Part shown: positions 1 to 7,351 of the stretch, piece after piece
Layout: the number at the start of each line of letters is the position of its first letter
Numbering within the stretch: position 1 is the stretch's first letter
Assembly (NCBI GenBank): GCA_003641345.1
Contig: QNAD01000054.1
Location: forward strand, 1 to 9,386
Origin: Candidatus Zixiibacteriota bacterium
Lineage (GTDB): Bacteria > Zixibacteria > MSB-5A5 > GN15 > FEB-12
Length of the DNA: 9,386 nt
Reading direction: 5' to 3'
Position numbers and translations under genes: made by a program
Notes under the pieces: model-generated
Told to the model about the DNA's origin: nothing
Database searches by the model: none
Seen by the model: the letters and a program-made list of their open reading frames with translations, nothing else

Positions 1-703
1 ATTGTTTTAAGGGGTTCGTAATAATTTTGATGAAGAAGGTAAGCATGAGAATTGCCAATATTAATACAACCACCGCAACTAAAATTGCGGCTAAGCGTGC
101 TTTTTCAATTGCTTTATTTACTTTCTCTAACGTAAGTATTAATGTAATAGTACCAATTTGTTCAGTCTTGGTATCGCTGTTTAAATTTTTATCTGTATTA
201 TCAGTAATCCCCAGATTTTCTATTTCAAGTTCTTGTTTTAATGTCAATATTTTCTTACTCAAAGAGATATATTGATTTCCATTAGCATCTTCAATATAGT
301 GGTTGTTCAATGAATCACGTTTTTTATGGTCCCCATCTTCATGCTTATGTCCAATATCATAGAGAATTTTGTAATCATTTATTTCTGTGCCAATATCAGA
401 AAGTATTTTCCCATCATTGTTTTGAATATATGCATATTTGACAGCTTCAAACTTGGTCAATTGATTTAGAATTTCATCCAATTCATATTCAGATTCAAAA
501 ATTACACCACTCTCGGCATTATTGGCTAAAATCGTTATCATAGTTTTACCGCTGGTTTCAAGTTCTCTTCGGTAGCCTTCTGCTTGAGAACTAATCAGAT
601 ACCAACTAATAGAAAAAATGCTGATCAATATGAGTAATGAAGTAGGAACTATGAATTTATTTCTGATACTCATCTTATTAATGCTTTTACGAAGGAGGTT
701 CAT
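1..703 (-). CDS. Membrane sensor protein with CHASE8-like periplasmic domain and HAMP start (3' part cut by the window edge)
   Basis: Open for 234 codons from an ATG at 703 to the window edge with no stop, so the gene is partial at its C-terminus. I see a cytoplasmic N-terminus, a first transmembrane helix at about residues 17-38, a periplasmic domain at about 39-204, a second helix at about 204-226 and then ITNPLKQ, the typical beginning of a HAMP linker. The periplasmic part (LANNAESGVIFESEYELDEI, about 59-78, followed by YAYIQNNDGKIL) resembles the CHASE8 domain of YfiN-type sensors. An Asn/Asp-rich stretch at about 160-183 looks like a loop. The output domain (histidine kinase, diguanylate cyclase or other) is outside the window and cannot be named. 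The start is set by AGGAGG seven bases upstream and by a four-base ATGA overlap with the stop of the binding-protein gene, which implies translational coupling. Family assignment is by pattern recognition only. Confidence 0.8.
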   Translation of the reverse strand, partial: MNLLRKSINKMSIRNKFIVPTSLLILISIFSISWYLISSQAEGYRRELETSGKTMITILANNAESGVIFESEYELDEILNQLTKFEAVKYAYIQNNDGKILSDIGTEINDYKILYDIGHKHEDGDHKKRDSLNNHYIEDANGNQYISLSKKILTLKQELEIENLGITDNTDKNLNSDTKTEQIGTITLILTLEKVNKAIEKARLAAILVAVVVLILAILMLTFFIKIITNPLKQ

Positions 704-1653
704 CGGTACACCTCCTTGGCAACGGCTAAATATTTGTCAGGGATAAGAATATTTATATGACTTGCAGTTTTTTCATTATAATGAAACCAGATTAAATCTA
801 CCATCGATACTGGAATATTACTCGGTTTTTCCCCACCTATAATTTGATCAATAATTTCCCCTGCTTGTCTTCCGACTCCCTTATGGTCTAAATCCAAGGC
901 AAATAAGGCACCAGACTCAACAACATGTCTGGAGAAGCCCATAAAAGGAATCCCTTTTCTAATAGAATTTAATAAAATATATCTTGTAGATTGAGAATTA
1001 AACAATCTTGGGTCGGCGACAGACCAAATACCCTGACAGCTTCTAGTTAACGAATCAACTGCCGAAGGAAGATCTTTAGGTTGATTGACAGGAATAGCTA
1101 TTAGGTTTAACCCCATTTTTTTAGCAGTTTTAGCCGCTGAGGTAATTAGGTCTTTGGTATAATCACTATATAAAACACCTATATTTTGGATGTCCGGAAC
1201 AATATCAACGAAAGTCCTGAATTGAACATTATTGGGAATATTTAATGAAGCCCCAGTAATATTTCCGCCGGGTTTGTCCATAGATTTGACAATACCACTT
1301 AGAACAGGATATCTAACCGAAGAAAATACAATCGGAATCTTTTTGAAATGTTCCTTAGCAAAGGAGGTGGCATTAGTTCCAATTGTCAAAATTAATGTTG
1401 GATTATGACTATTGATTGTATCAATGATTTCTTTATCGCTATTGGATGATTGACTAATTAAAAACTCATGAAGAATGGCATTATTATATTTTCTTTGAAC
1501 GATACTTTTGGCACCGGAGATAGCTCTTTTAGTAGAAACTAAATTGTCACTTTTCAAAACAGCTATGTGGATATAATTATCCCCGAAGCTTGCATTAGTA
1601 AACAAAAATACAAACAGAACCAAGAAAAAGATAGTATGCCGTAATTGGTGCAA
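700..1653 (-). CDS. ABC transporter substrate-binding protein, ABC_sub_bind (PF04392-type) family
   Basis: A 317-residue exported periplasmic binding protein. Residues 1-24 form a Sec signal peptide (basic start, Phe/Leu-rich core, ASFG cleavage site) without a lipobox cysteine, so it should be soluble in the periplasm. The two-lobe fold of the ABC_sub_bind family runs from about 28 to 310. Hallmarks are the LILTIGTNATSFAKE segment at about 87-101, KPGGNITG at 127-134, IGVLYSD at about 158-164, and an ending (NILIPDKYLAVAKEV) matching the family's usual 'L.IP..LL..A..V' tail. The start is a TTG preceded by AGAAGGA eight bases upstream; it is needed to give a complete signal peptide. Family members bind small ligands, often amino acids, but the ligand here is unknown. 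No permease or ATPase gene is next to it. Instead it overlaps the sensor gene downstream, suggesting a ligand-presenting role like LuxP or TorT (inference). Confidence 0.88.
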   Translation of the reverse strand: MHQLRHTIFFLVLFVFLFTNASFGDNYIHIAVLKSDNLVSTKRAISGAKSIVQRKYNNAILHEFLISQSSNSDKEIIDTINSHNPTLILTIGTNATSFAKEHFKKIPIVFSSVRYPVLSGIVKSMDKPGGNITGASLNIPNNVQFRTFVDIVPDIQNIGVLYSDYTKDLITSAAKTAKKMGLNLIAIPVNQPKDLPSAVDSLTRSCQGIWSVADPRLFNSQSTRYILLNSIRKGIPFMGFSRHVVESGALFALDLDHKGVGRQAGEIIDQIIGGEKPSNIPVSMVDLIWFHYNEKTASHINILIPDKYLAVAKEVYR

Positions 1654-1673
1654 TTCTTTATCCTTCTAATACA

Positions 1674-1687
1674 GTACAATAATGTAC
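1674..1687. promoter_or_regulatory. Small inverted repeat GTACA-ATAA-TGTAC upstream of the binding-protein gene
   Basis: Two perfect five-base arms separated by four bases lie 20 bp ahead of the TTG start of the leftward operon, where an operator or leader structure could sit. ATAATGT also occurs in direct orientation at 1679-1685 and 1689-1695, a 10-bp period, and again at 1780-1786. Arms are short and the region is AT-rich, so chance is a real alternative. Confidence 0.25.
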
Positions 1688-1759
1688 CATAATGTTAGAA
1701 TATATTTCTTTATCAGTTTTTACTTACAATACTAAATTATCGGTTAGATATGTCTGAAC

Positions 1760-1789
1760 TTGACAAGCATGGGATAAAAATAATGTAAT
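1760..1789 (+). promoter_or_regulatory. Possible sigma70-type promoter for the receptor operon (upstream copy)
   Basis: TTGACA at 1760-1765 is followed after 18 bp by TGTAAT at 1784-1789, which matches five of six bases of the classical -10. It would give a leader of about 130 nt before the TTG start at 1925. The match is to the standard sigma70 consensus; the housekeeping sigma of this lineage may prefer something different. Confidence 0.4.
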
Positions 1790-1834
1790 ATTTTAGAATT
1801 ATAGTAAAGTTAATAACATTATTTTCCGATACAT

Positions 1835-1863
1835 TTGACAAGTATTGTCTTTTGAGATATTAC
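1835..1863 (+). promoter_or_regulatory. Possible second promoter for the receptor operon (downstream copy)
   Basis: TTGACA at 1835-1840 is followed after 17 bp by TATTAC at 1858-1863 (four of six to the -10 consensus). The start point would be about 50 nt before the coding region. The surrounding TTGACAAGTAT nearly repeats TTGACAAGCAT at 1760-1770, so the pair could be tandem promoters or repeated binding sites. Confidence 0.35.
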
Positions 1864-1924
1864 AAAGATAAGACTTACATACAATATTATTTGTAAACAT
1901 AAAATAATTTTAGGAGGAAATACC

Positions 1925-4603
1925 TTGCACCTTACATATAAAAAACGGTTGGCAATACCTCCCGTATTACTTTTGCTATTCTTACTTATGATATCAACTA
2001 ATGCTTTTGCTGGGGTAAGCGGTAAAATATCAGGTATAGTATCAGATTATGAAACAGGTGAGCCTATTGAGGGTGCAACTATAATAGTTGAGGGAACTGA
2101 TATAAGCACGTTAACTGATATTGATGGTGAATATTTTATTATTAATGTACCAAGTGGTAAATATAATGTATTGATTAGCTATGTTGGGTATGAGTCTATT
2201 ATCAAGCAAGATGTTAGAGTATTAGTTGATCTAACTACTCCGGTTGATTTTGATGTGAATAGAACGACAATTGTATTGGACGATGAAATAGTTGTTAATG
2301 CTGTCAATCCGATTATTCAAAAAGATTTAACTTCCTCAAAAGTTATTTTCACCTATGATAATCTGAAATCACTGCCTAATATCATAACAATTCAATCAGT
2401 GCTTACCAAATATCCGGGTGTTGTTTTAGATGCGGATCGTAATCTACATGTTCGTGGTGGACGTTCAGGACAGGTCGTCTATCAATATGATGGCTATTCG
2501 GTTCAGGATCCTTTTGTTTCTAATTCCGGTATTAGGATTATTCCATCTACTTTAGAAGAATTATCTTTGACTTCCGGTGGTTTTACTGCTGAGTATGGTG
2601 AAGCTATGTCCGGTATAGTAAATGCTATTTCCCGAATTGGAGGATCTGAATATCATGGTGGTGTTAAAGCTTATCAGGGTTTTACACATAAATATGATGT
2701 AAATCAGGGTAATTGGAAAGATTTGGATTATTTTAGTAATCGATCCGGTTCATTCTTTTTATCCGGTCCTTTGCCAGGTGTAGATCCTAAGAAAAATAGC
2801 TTTTTCACAGCCGGTGAATATTTAAGGGATCCAACTTATCTTCCGAACAACTGGGGAATTTCGTATGTTGGTACAGCTAAGATTAATATGCAACCTATTT
2901 CAAATATGAGATTCAGTACTAATGTAACTTATAACACTTCAAGTGGAAGAATCTATGAACATCGTGATGTTAACGGTCGTTCCTATGATTTTAATCTTGA
3001 TGGTTTACCAGCTTTTGAGCGAGAAGCATATCTGGTAGGTTTTACCGGAAACTATAATTTTAATGAGAGCATGATATTTTCACTTGTCGGAAATACTTTT
3101 TATACTCAAACAAAATCTGCTCCCCCTCAGTACATAGATGTTGATTGGAGTCAATGGGCTGGTTATTCCGAAGATGGCGATGGTGTTTATAATGGTACTA
3201 TTCATGAAGATAATTATGGAAACAATATAGATTATACTGACCCGATGGAGGTTGCAGGATTTACAACCGGTGATGATTTTGACCCGACCTTTAGATATCG
3301 TAAAACAAGATATACATCTATAAAAAGTAGTTTAGTAAACCAGATCAATAAGTCCCACCAGTTTAAAACTGGTGTCGAATATCGTCTATATGATATAGAT
3401 TGGAATAAGAAACAATTTTACAATGCTAATCCTTATGGCGAAAAATACCATACCAGTCCGGTTCTTGGGTCGGCATTTATTCAGGATAAAATGGAATTTG
3501 ACTATTTTGTAGTTAATATTGGGTTGCGTTTTGATTATCGAGATGCAGATATAGCGTATAATACTACCCCGGGTGATACCGTTAAAACCTACCAGAAATC
3601 CAGCTCTAAATCTGAAATTTCTCCTCGATTAGGTATTTCATTCCCAATTAGCGAAAAAACAATGATGCATTTTAACTATGGTGTCTATTATCAAGAGCCA
3701 AGTTATACATTCTTATATACTAATCTTGAAGGTGATATTTCAAGTGGATTGCCACTTCTTGGTAATCCTGATTTGAATCCGGAACAAACATCCGCTTATG
3801 AAATAGGTTTGGATCATCTTATTGGTGAAAATGTTAAATTGGATGTTACAGCTTATTATAAAGATATTAAAGACTTAGTGACAACACGCTCATTGATGCA
3901 AGTTGCCGGCAATTCGGTGACGTTTTTTACGAATGATGATTATGGAAATGTCAAAGGGTTTGATGTTGCTTTGCATAAATTGCCGGACAATAGTCTTTTG
4001 GGTGGTTCTATATCTTATAGTTATATGATTTCCGAAGGTAACGGTTCTTATTCATTAGAACCTTATTATACTTATTTGACTTCTTCCGAAGATACTTTGG
4101 CTCCATTAAGTAAATATCCCTTAGATTTTGACCAAAGACATACTCTTACGGCGACGATGGTATTAGAGATACCGCAAGATTGGTCAGCTGATTTATATGG
4201 ATTAAATGTTCCTTCCGCTTGGGGATTGTCCTTAGTGGGTAATTATGGGTCAGGTTTGCCATATACAAAAACTGATATCAGCGGAAACAGGCTTGGTGAC
4301 AGGAACGAGAGTAGGCTTCCTTCATATTATACTGTTGATATGAAATTCCACAAAGATTTCTTTATGCATAATAATTCAAAATATTTCAGCTTTTTTGTTG
4401 AGGTTGATAATCTTTTTGATAAAAGAAATGTGCTGAGTGTTTATTCCAGAACCGGTCAACCGGATGATGATGGTAATGTTATTGGTGCTGGTTTGGCTTT
4501 GGATGAGAATGATGTTAATTTTTATGATAAATTGTTCGATAATGATCCGCAAAATTTTTCAGCACCTCGAACTATAAGAACTGGATTAGAATTTAACTTT
4601 TAA
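1925..4603 (+). CDS. TonB-dependent outer-membrane receptor with N-terminal carboxypeptidase-regulatory-like domain
   Basis: An 892-residue outer-membrane active transporter or receptor. Residues 1-29 are a signal peptide ending AFA. Residues about 33-112 form a CarboxypepD_reg-like beta sandwich (GIVSDYETGEPIEGATIIVEG, then TDIDGEYFI and YVGYES). A TonB-box candidate, DEIVVN, is at 120-125. The plug domain spans about 133-237 and contains HVRGGRSGQVVYQYDGY and the EYGEAMSGIVNAISR signature. The rest is a beta barrel rich in Tyr/Phe strands, ending in Phe (GLEFNF), the usual outer-membrane insertion signal. An extracellular-loop candidate around 415-430 has an acidic EDGDG motif that could bind calcium. 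The start is TTG, seven bases after AGGAGG; the next ATG (codon 22) would destroy the signal peptide. It is the first gene of a three-gene operon with a 14-bp gap to the next. No SusD-like partner follows, so it is not a classical SusCD pair. The substrate is unknown. Confidence 0.93.
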   Translation: MHLTYKKRLAIPPVLLLLFLLMISTNAFAGVSGKISGIVSDYETGEPIEGATIIVEGTDISTLTDIDGEYFIINVPSGKYNVLISYVGYESIIKQDVRVLVDLTTPVDFDVNRTTIVLDDEIVVNAVNPIIQKDLTSSKVIFTYDNLKSLPNIITIQSVLTKYPGVVLDADRNLHVRGGRSGQVVYQYDGYSVQDPFVSNSGIRIIPSTLEELSLTSGGFTAEYGEAMSGIVNAISRIGGSEYHGGVKAYQGFTHKYDVNQGNWKDLDYFSNRSGSFFLSGPLPGVDPKKNSFFTAGEYLRDPTYLPNNWGISYVGTAKINMQPISNMRFSTNVTYNTSSGRIYEHRDVNGRSYDFNLDGLPAFEREAYLVGFTGNYNFNESMIFSLVGNTFYTQTKSAPPQYIDVDWSQWAGYSEDGDGVYNGTIHEDNYGNNIDYTDPMEVAGFTTGDDFDPTFRYRKTRYTSIKSSLVNQINKSHQFKTGVEYRLYDIDWNKKQFYNANPYGEKYHTSPVLGSAFIQDKMEFDYFVVNIGLRFDYRDADIAYNTTPGDTVKTYQKSSSKSEISPRLGISFPISEKTMMHFNYGVYYQEPSYTFLYTNLEGDISSGLPLLGNPDLNPEQTSAYEIGLDHLIGENVKLDVTAYYKDIKDLVTTRSLMQVAGNSVTFFTNDDYGNVKGFDVALHKLPDNSLLGGSISYSYMISEGNGSYSLEPYYTYLTSSEDTLAPLSKYPLDFDQRHTLTATMVLEIPQDWSADLYGLNVPSAWGLSLVGNYGSGLPYTKTDISGNRLGDRNESRLPSYYTVDMKFHKDFFMHNNSKYFSFFVEVDNLFDKRNVLSVYSRTGQPDDDGNVIGAGLALDENDVNFYDKLFDNDPQNFSAPRTIRTGLEFNF

Positions 4604-4617
4604 GATAGAGTGGTTTA

Positions 4618-7341
4618 ATGTATAGATTGAAAATAACATATCAAAAATATGTATCAGGATTTATCCTGTTGTTATTCTTTGTGTCTTCAGCGGTAGCAGT
4701 TGCTCCACCGAAAGATACACAAACACCTGTTGTGCCGGTTATAAATGATAGTGGTTTTTCATTATCAGCTCAACCGATTACAATTGATCAGATTACTCAC
4801 AATAAGGGTAATATTGTAACAACAGTTGATAATAATGGATTTATTGGAGGGTATTATTATTATAATCTTCCTTCCGGTGAATGGCCACGAAATTCAGACC
4901 ATAACTATATTGGTGAATTAAAATTCTGGATGGGTGCTGTAACTCCAGGTGGAGATACGTTGGTTGCAAATTCTGACGATGATTTTCAGGCTATACCAAC
5001 ACCTGTCAATGGAGAGAATAGTTATAAAATTTATTTGTCCACTGATAGCACCAGATATTACAATTATGATCAATCTGATACTGTCGGTCTTGGATTAGGT
5101 AAACCGGCTCATGGTTGGCGTGTATGGGATGCTCAAAGTCAAAATTGGACATATAATAGTAATTATAATTCTCTGACGACTGCTTTTGAGCAGGGTGGAC
5201 CAACTTCGCTTCAGGAATCTTATTGTATATTTAAAGATAATGCAAATGGTGAACTTCTTGGTTTGGAAGTTTCTCAGACAATTTCACAATGGAACTATTG
5301 CTATAATGAAGATTTTCTTTTTGTAGTTTTAGATATTACTAATACTTCTACAAACGATTATCCTGATTTTGCAATTGGCTTATATATTGATATTGATGTA
5401 GGTGGTCCTGATGGTACTGGTGAAAACGGTAGGTTGGAAGATTTAGTCGCTGTTGATCAGTCTGAAAATCTTGCCTGGACCTATGATAATATTGGATGGG
5501 ATCCGGGTTGGGGAAGAGATGTCTCAACCGGTATTATGGGTACGAAATACTTGGAAACCCCTGACGATATCGGTATGACAGCGTTTCGTACAGATGACTG
5601 GGCGATTGTAACAGGTATTGATGATGAAGGTAGATACGAACTTATTAATAGTGAGCAATTTGATTCATCGTTACCTCCGACAGACCAATTTTATCTACAA
5701 TGCACAAACGGTATTGATTTAACTGCCGGCAAAACTGTTAGAGTTGTATTTGCTCTGATAGCAGGTAAGGATGAAGCAGATTTTCGTGCGAATGCCGATA
5801 TGGCTCAACAATTATATGATAACTATTATGTAGGACCGGAACCTCCGGCAACGCCAATTTTAAAAGCCAGAGCTGGTGAAAATAAAGTTTATCTGCAATG
5901 GTCTGATACATCGGAAGTAAGTGTTGATCCACTTTCCGGCGAAGCTGATTTTGGCGGATATAAATTATATAGAAGTGATAATCAGGGGAAAACTTGGGGT
6001 GAAGTAATCTATAGAACCAATAATAATTGTTTGGATTTAGATTATGTTACCCTTGCGACTTTTTCTGTTAATGCCCCCGGAGATTTAGTGCCTCATACTT
6101 TTATTGATACCGGTTTATATAACGGTGTGGAATATTGGTATTGTCTTGCGGCTTATGATGTGGGAGATACTACTGTTGGAGTTGATCCTTTGCAGTCCGG
6201 TTTTGGTATTGCCGATGAAGTGGAAAATATTATTTCAGTAACACCAAAAAGTAATCCGGCTGGTTACTATGAAGCCGCCGGAACAGTAGAACATATATAT
6301 ACAGGCTCGGAACAACCTTCGCTTGGCGAAGTTTTCCCAACTGTATTCAATGTTGATTCGCTTTTGGGTGCAGATTATGAAGTTGTATTTGAAGATTATC
6401 CCGAAGTTACTTATTGGCATCTGATTAATGTCACGACCGGTGACACAGTTCTTCTCAATCAGACTCAATCTGGAGGTGATCCAAATTTATTTGAGGTTAC
6501 CGAAGGAATGAGAGTGGTTATCACTAATGGTGATCGGATACCGACAAGTATGGCACAAACATCGTTTGGCGGCTCTGATACAACTTTAGTTGCAGATCCC
6601 AATCAGTTCTATGGAACAGCAGCTGAAACATTTATCGGTGAAAATTATGGTGACCAACATTATCGTTCTACTTATGAACTACGCTATACCGGTGATTCAA
6701 CTATATGTTATGCAATCAATACATACGATTCTTATGTCATTCCGTTTGAATGTTGGAATGTAACGACTAACCAAAGAGTTGCTCTTTCTGTATATGATTT
6801 TGCAGATAACGCAACTTGGGATAGTTATGATTTAATTAGTATTGTGAACTGGCCTTATGATGAAACCGAAGATGTTTTTGCTACCGCCGCCTGGCCCACG
6901 AATTTCAGTTGGTTATTTGGTTTTGATGCGACATATAATCCTCAAGTTGGGGATGTATTTACTATCGAAGGTGCCAGGTTGAATGGTCCTGCTGATAGGT
7001 TTGCATTTAAAGTTGATGGCGTCAACGAAGTTGATGCTCAAGCCAGTATGAAAGATATAAGAGTTGTCCCAAATCCATATTTTGCAAAATATTCGGGAAT
7101 GATAGAAACTTCCGAAGGTGAATCTATTCTTGAATTTCAGAAAATTCCGGAAGAATGTACGATTAGAATATATAATCTTGCCGGTGATTTGGTTCAAACA
7201 ATTAACCATGATGATGGAACCGGTACGGCACGATGGAATTTACAATCTAATGAACAGCGATTGGTTGCAAGTGGAATGTACTTATATCATGTAGAATCGG
7301 AATACGGTGAGTTTCTTGGCAGATTCGCCGTGATTAAATAG
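4618..7341 (+). CDS. Large exported surface protein with fibronectin III-like domain and T9SS/FlgD-like C-terminal domain
   Basis: A 907-residue exported protein of unknown function. Residues 1 to about 28 are a signal peptide (FILLLFFVSSAVAVA). The N-terminal region includes WPRNSDHNYIGELKFWMGAV and GDTLVAN (89-118), a pattern I associate with large uncharacterised surface proteins of FCB bacteria. An acidic stretch at 258-282 (DIDVGGPDGTGENG) may bind metal. A fibronectin type III-like domain spans about 411-520, with VYLQW, GGYKLYRSDNQGKTWGE and GVEYWYCLAAYD. The last about 95 residues (813-907) hold RVVPNPYF, CTIRIYNLAGDLVQTI, ASGMYLYHVES and a final GRFAVIK, the layout of FlgD-like/type IX secretion sorting domains. 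I infer that it crosses the outer membrane and is displayed or released. It lies 14 bp after the receptor gene and 10 bp before the PorV-like gene. Its own Shine-Dalgarno (AGAGTGG) is weak, so translation may depend on the upstream gene. No enzyme motif was recognised. Confidence 0.88.
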   Translation: MYRLKITYQKYVSGFILLLFFVSSAVAVAPPKDTQTPVVPVINDSGFSLSAQPITIDQITHNKGNIVTTVDNNGFIGGYYYYNLPSGEWPRNSDHNYIGELKFWMGAVTPGGDTLVANSDDDFQAIPTPVNGENSYKIYLSTDSTRYYNYDQSDTVGLGLGKPAHGWRVWDAQSQNWTYNSNYNSLTTAFEQGGPTSLQESYCIFKDNANGELLGLEVSQTISQWNYCYNEDFLFVVLDITNTSTNDYPDFAIGLYIDIDVGGPDGTGENGRLEDLVAVDQSENLAWTYDNIGWDPGWGRDVSTGIMGTKYLETPDDIGMTAFRTDDWAIVTGIDDEGRYELINSEQFDSSLPPTDQFYLQCTNGIDLTAGKTVRVVFALIAGKDEADFRANADMAQQLYDNYYVGPEPPATPILKARAGENKVYLQWSDTSEVSVDPLSGEADFGGYKLYRSDNQGKTWGEVIYRTNNNCLDLDYVTLATFSVNAPGDLVPHTFIDTGLYNGVEYWYCLAAYDVGDTTVGVDPLQSGFGIADEVENIISVTPKSNPAGYYEAAGTVEHIYTGSEQPSLGEVFPTVFNVDSLLGADYEVVFEDYPEVTYWHLINVTTGDTVLLNQTQSGGDPNLFEVTEGMRVVITNGDRIPTSMAQTSFGGSDTTLVADPNQFYGTAAETFIGENYGDQHYRSTYELRYTGDSTICYAINTYDSYVIPFECWNVTTNQRVALSVYDFADNATWDSYDLISIVNWPYDETEDVFATAAWPTNFSWLFGFDATYNPQVGDVFTIEGARLNGPADRFAFKVDGVNEVDAQASMKDIRVVPNPYFAKYSGMIETSEGESILEFQKIPEECTIRIYNLAGDLVQTINHDDGTGTARWNLQSNEQRLVASGMYLYHVESEYGEFLGRFAVIK

Positions 7342-7347
7342 GAGGTA
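7341..7347 (+). promoter_or_regulatory. Ribosome binding site overlapping the preceding stop codon
   Basis: GGAGGTA, preceded by the TA of the TAG stop at 7339-7341, gives TAGGAGGT, a near-perfect Shine-Dalgarno spaced correctly before the ATG at 7352. Ribosomes terminating on the surface-protein gene would sit on this site, so the two genes are probably translationally coupled. Confidence 0.75.
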
Positions 7348-7351
7348 CCTG

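Noticed and set aside
27..275. 82-codon plus-strand open frame
   Set aside because: It lies antisense within the sensor gene, whose frame is open for 234 codons with clear membrane-sensor features and a strong start; the plus frame has no ribosome site or recognisable domain.
1886..1908. Inverted repeat ATTATTT / AAATAAT with a 9-base spacer just before the receptor ribosome site
   Set aside because: The stem is made only of A:T pairs, in a very AT-rich leader, and would be unstable as RNA; no known riboswitch or operator is recognised.
5006..7209. Several minus-strand open frames of 64-98 codons inside the surface-protein gene
   Set aside because: They are antisense to a long, well-supported coding frame, have no ribosome sites of note and show no domain-like composition.
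1925..7341. SusC/SusD-type polysaccharide utilisation pair
   Set aside because: The second gene has no lipoprotein signal and no SusD-like helical repeats; it has a fibronectin III-like domain and a C-terminal sorting-like domain instead.
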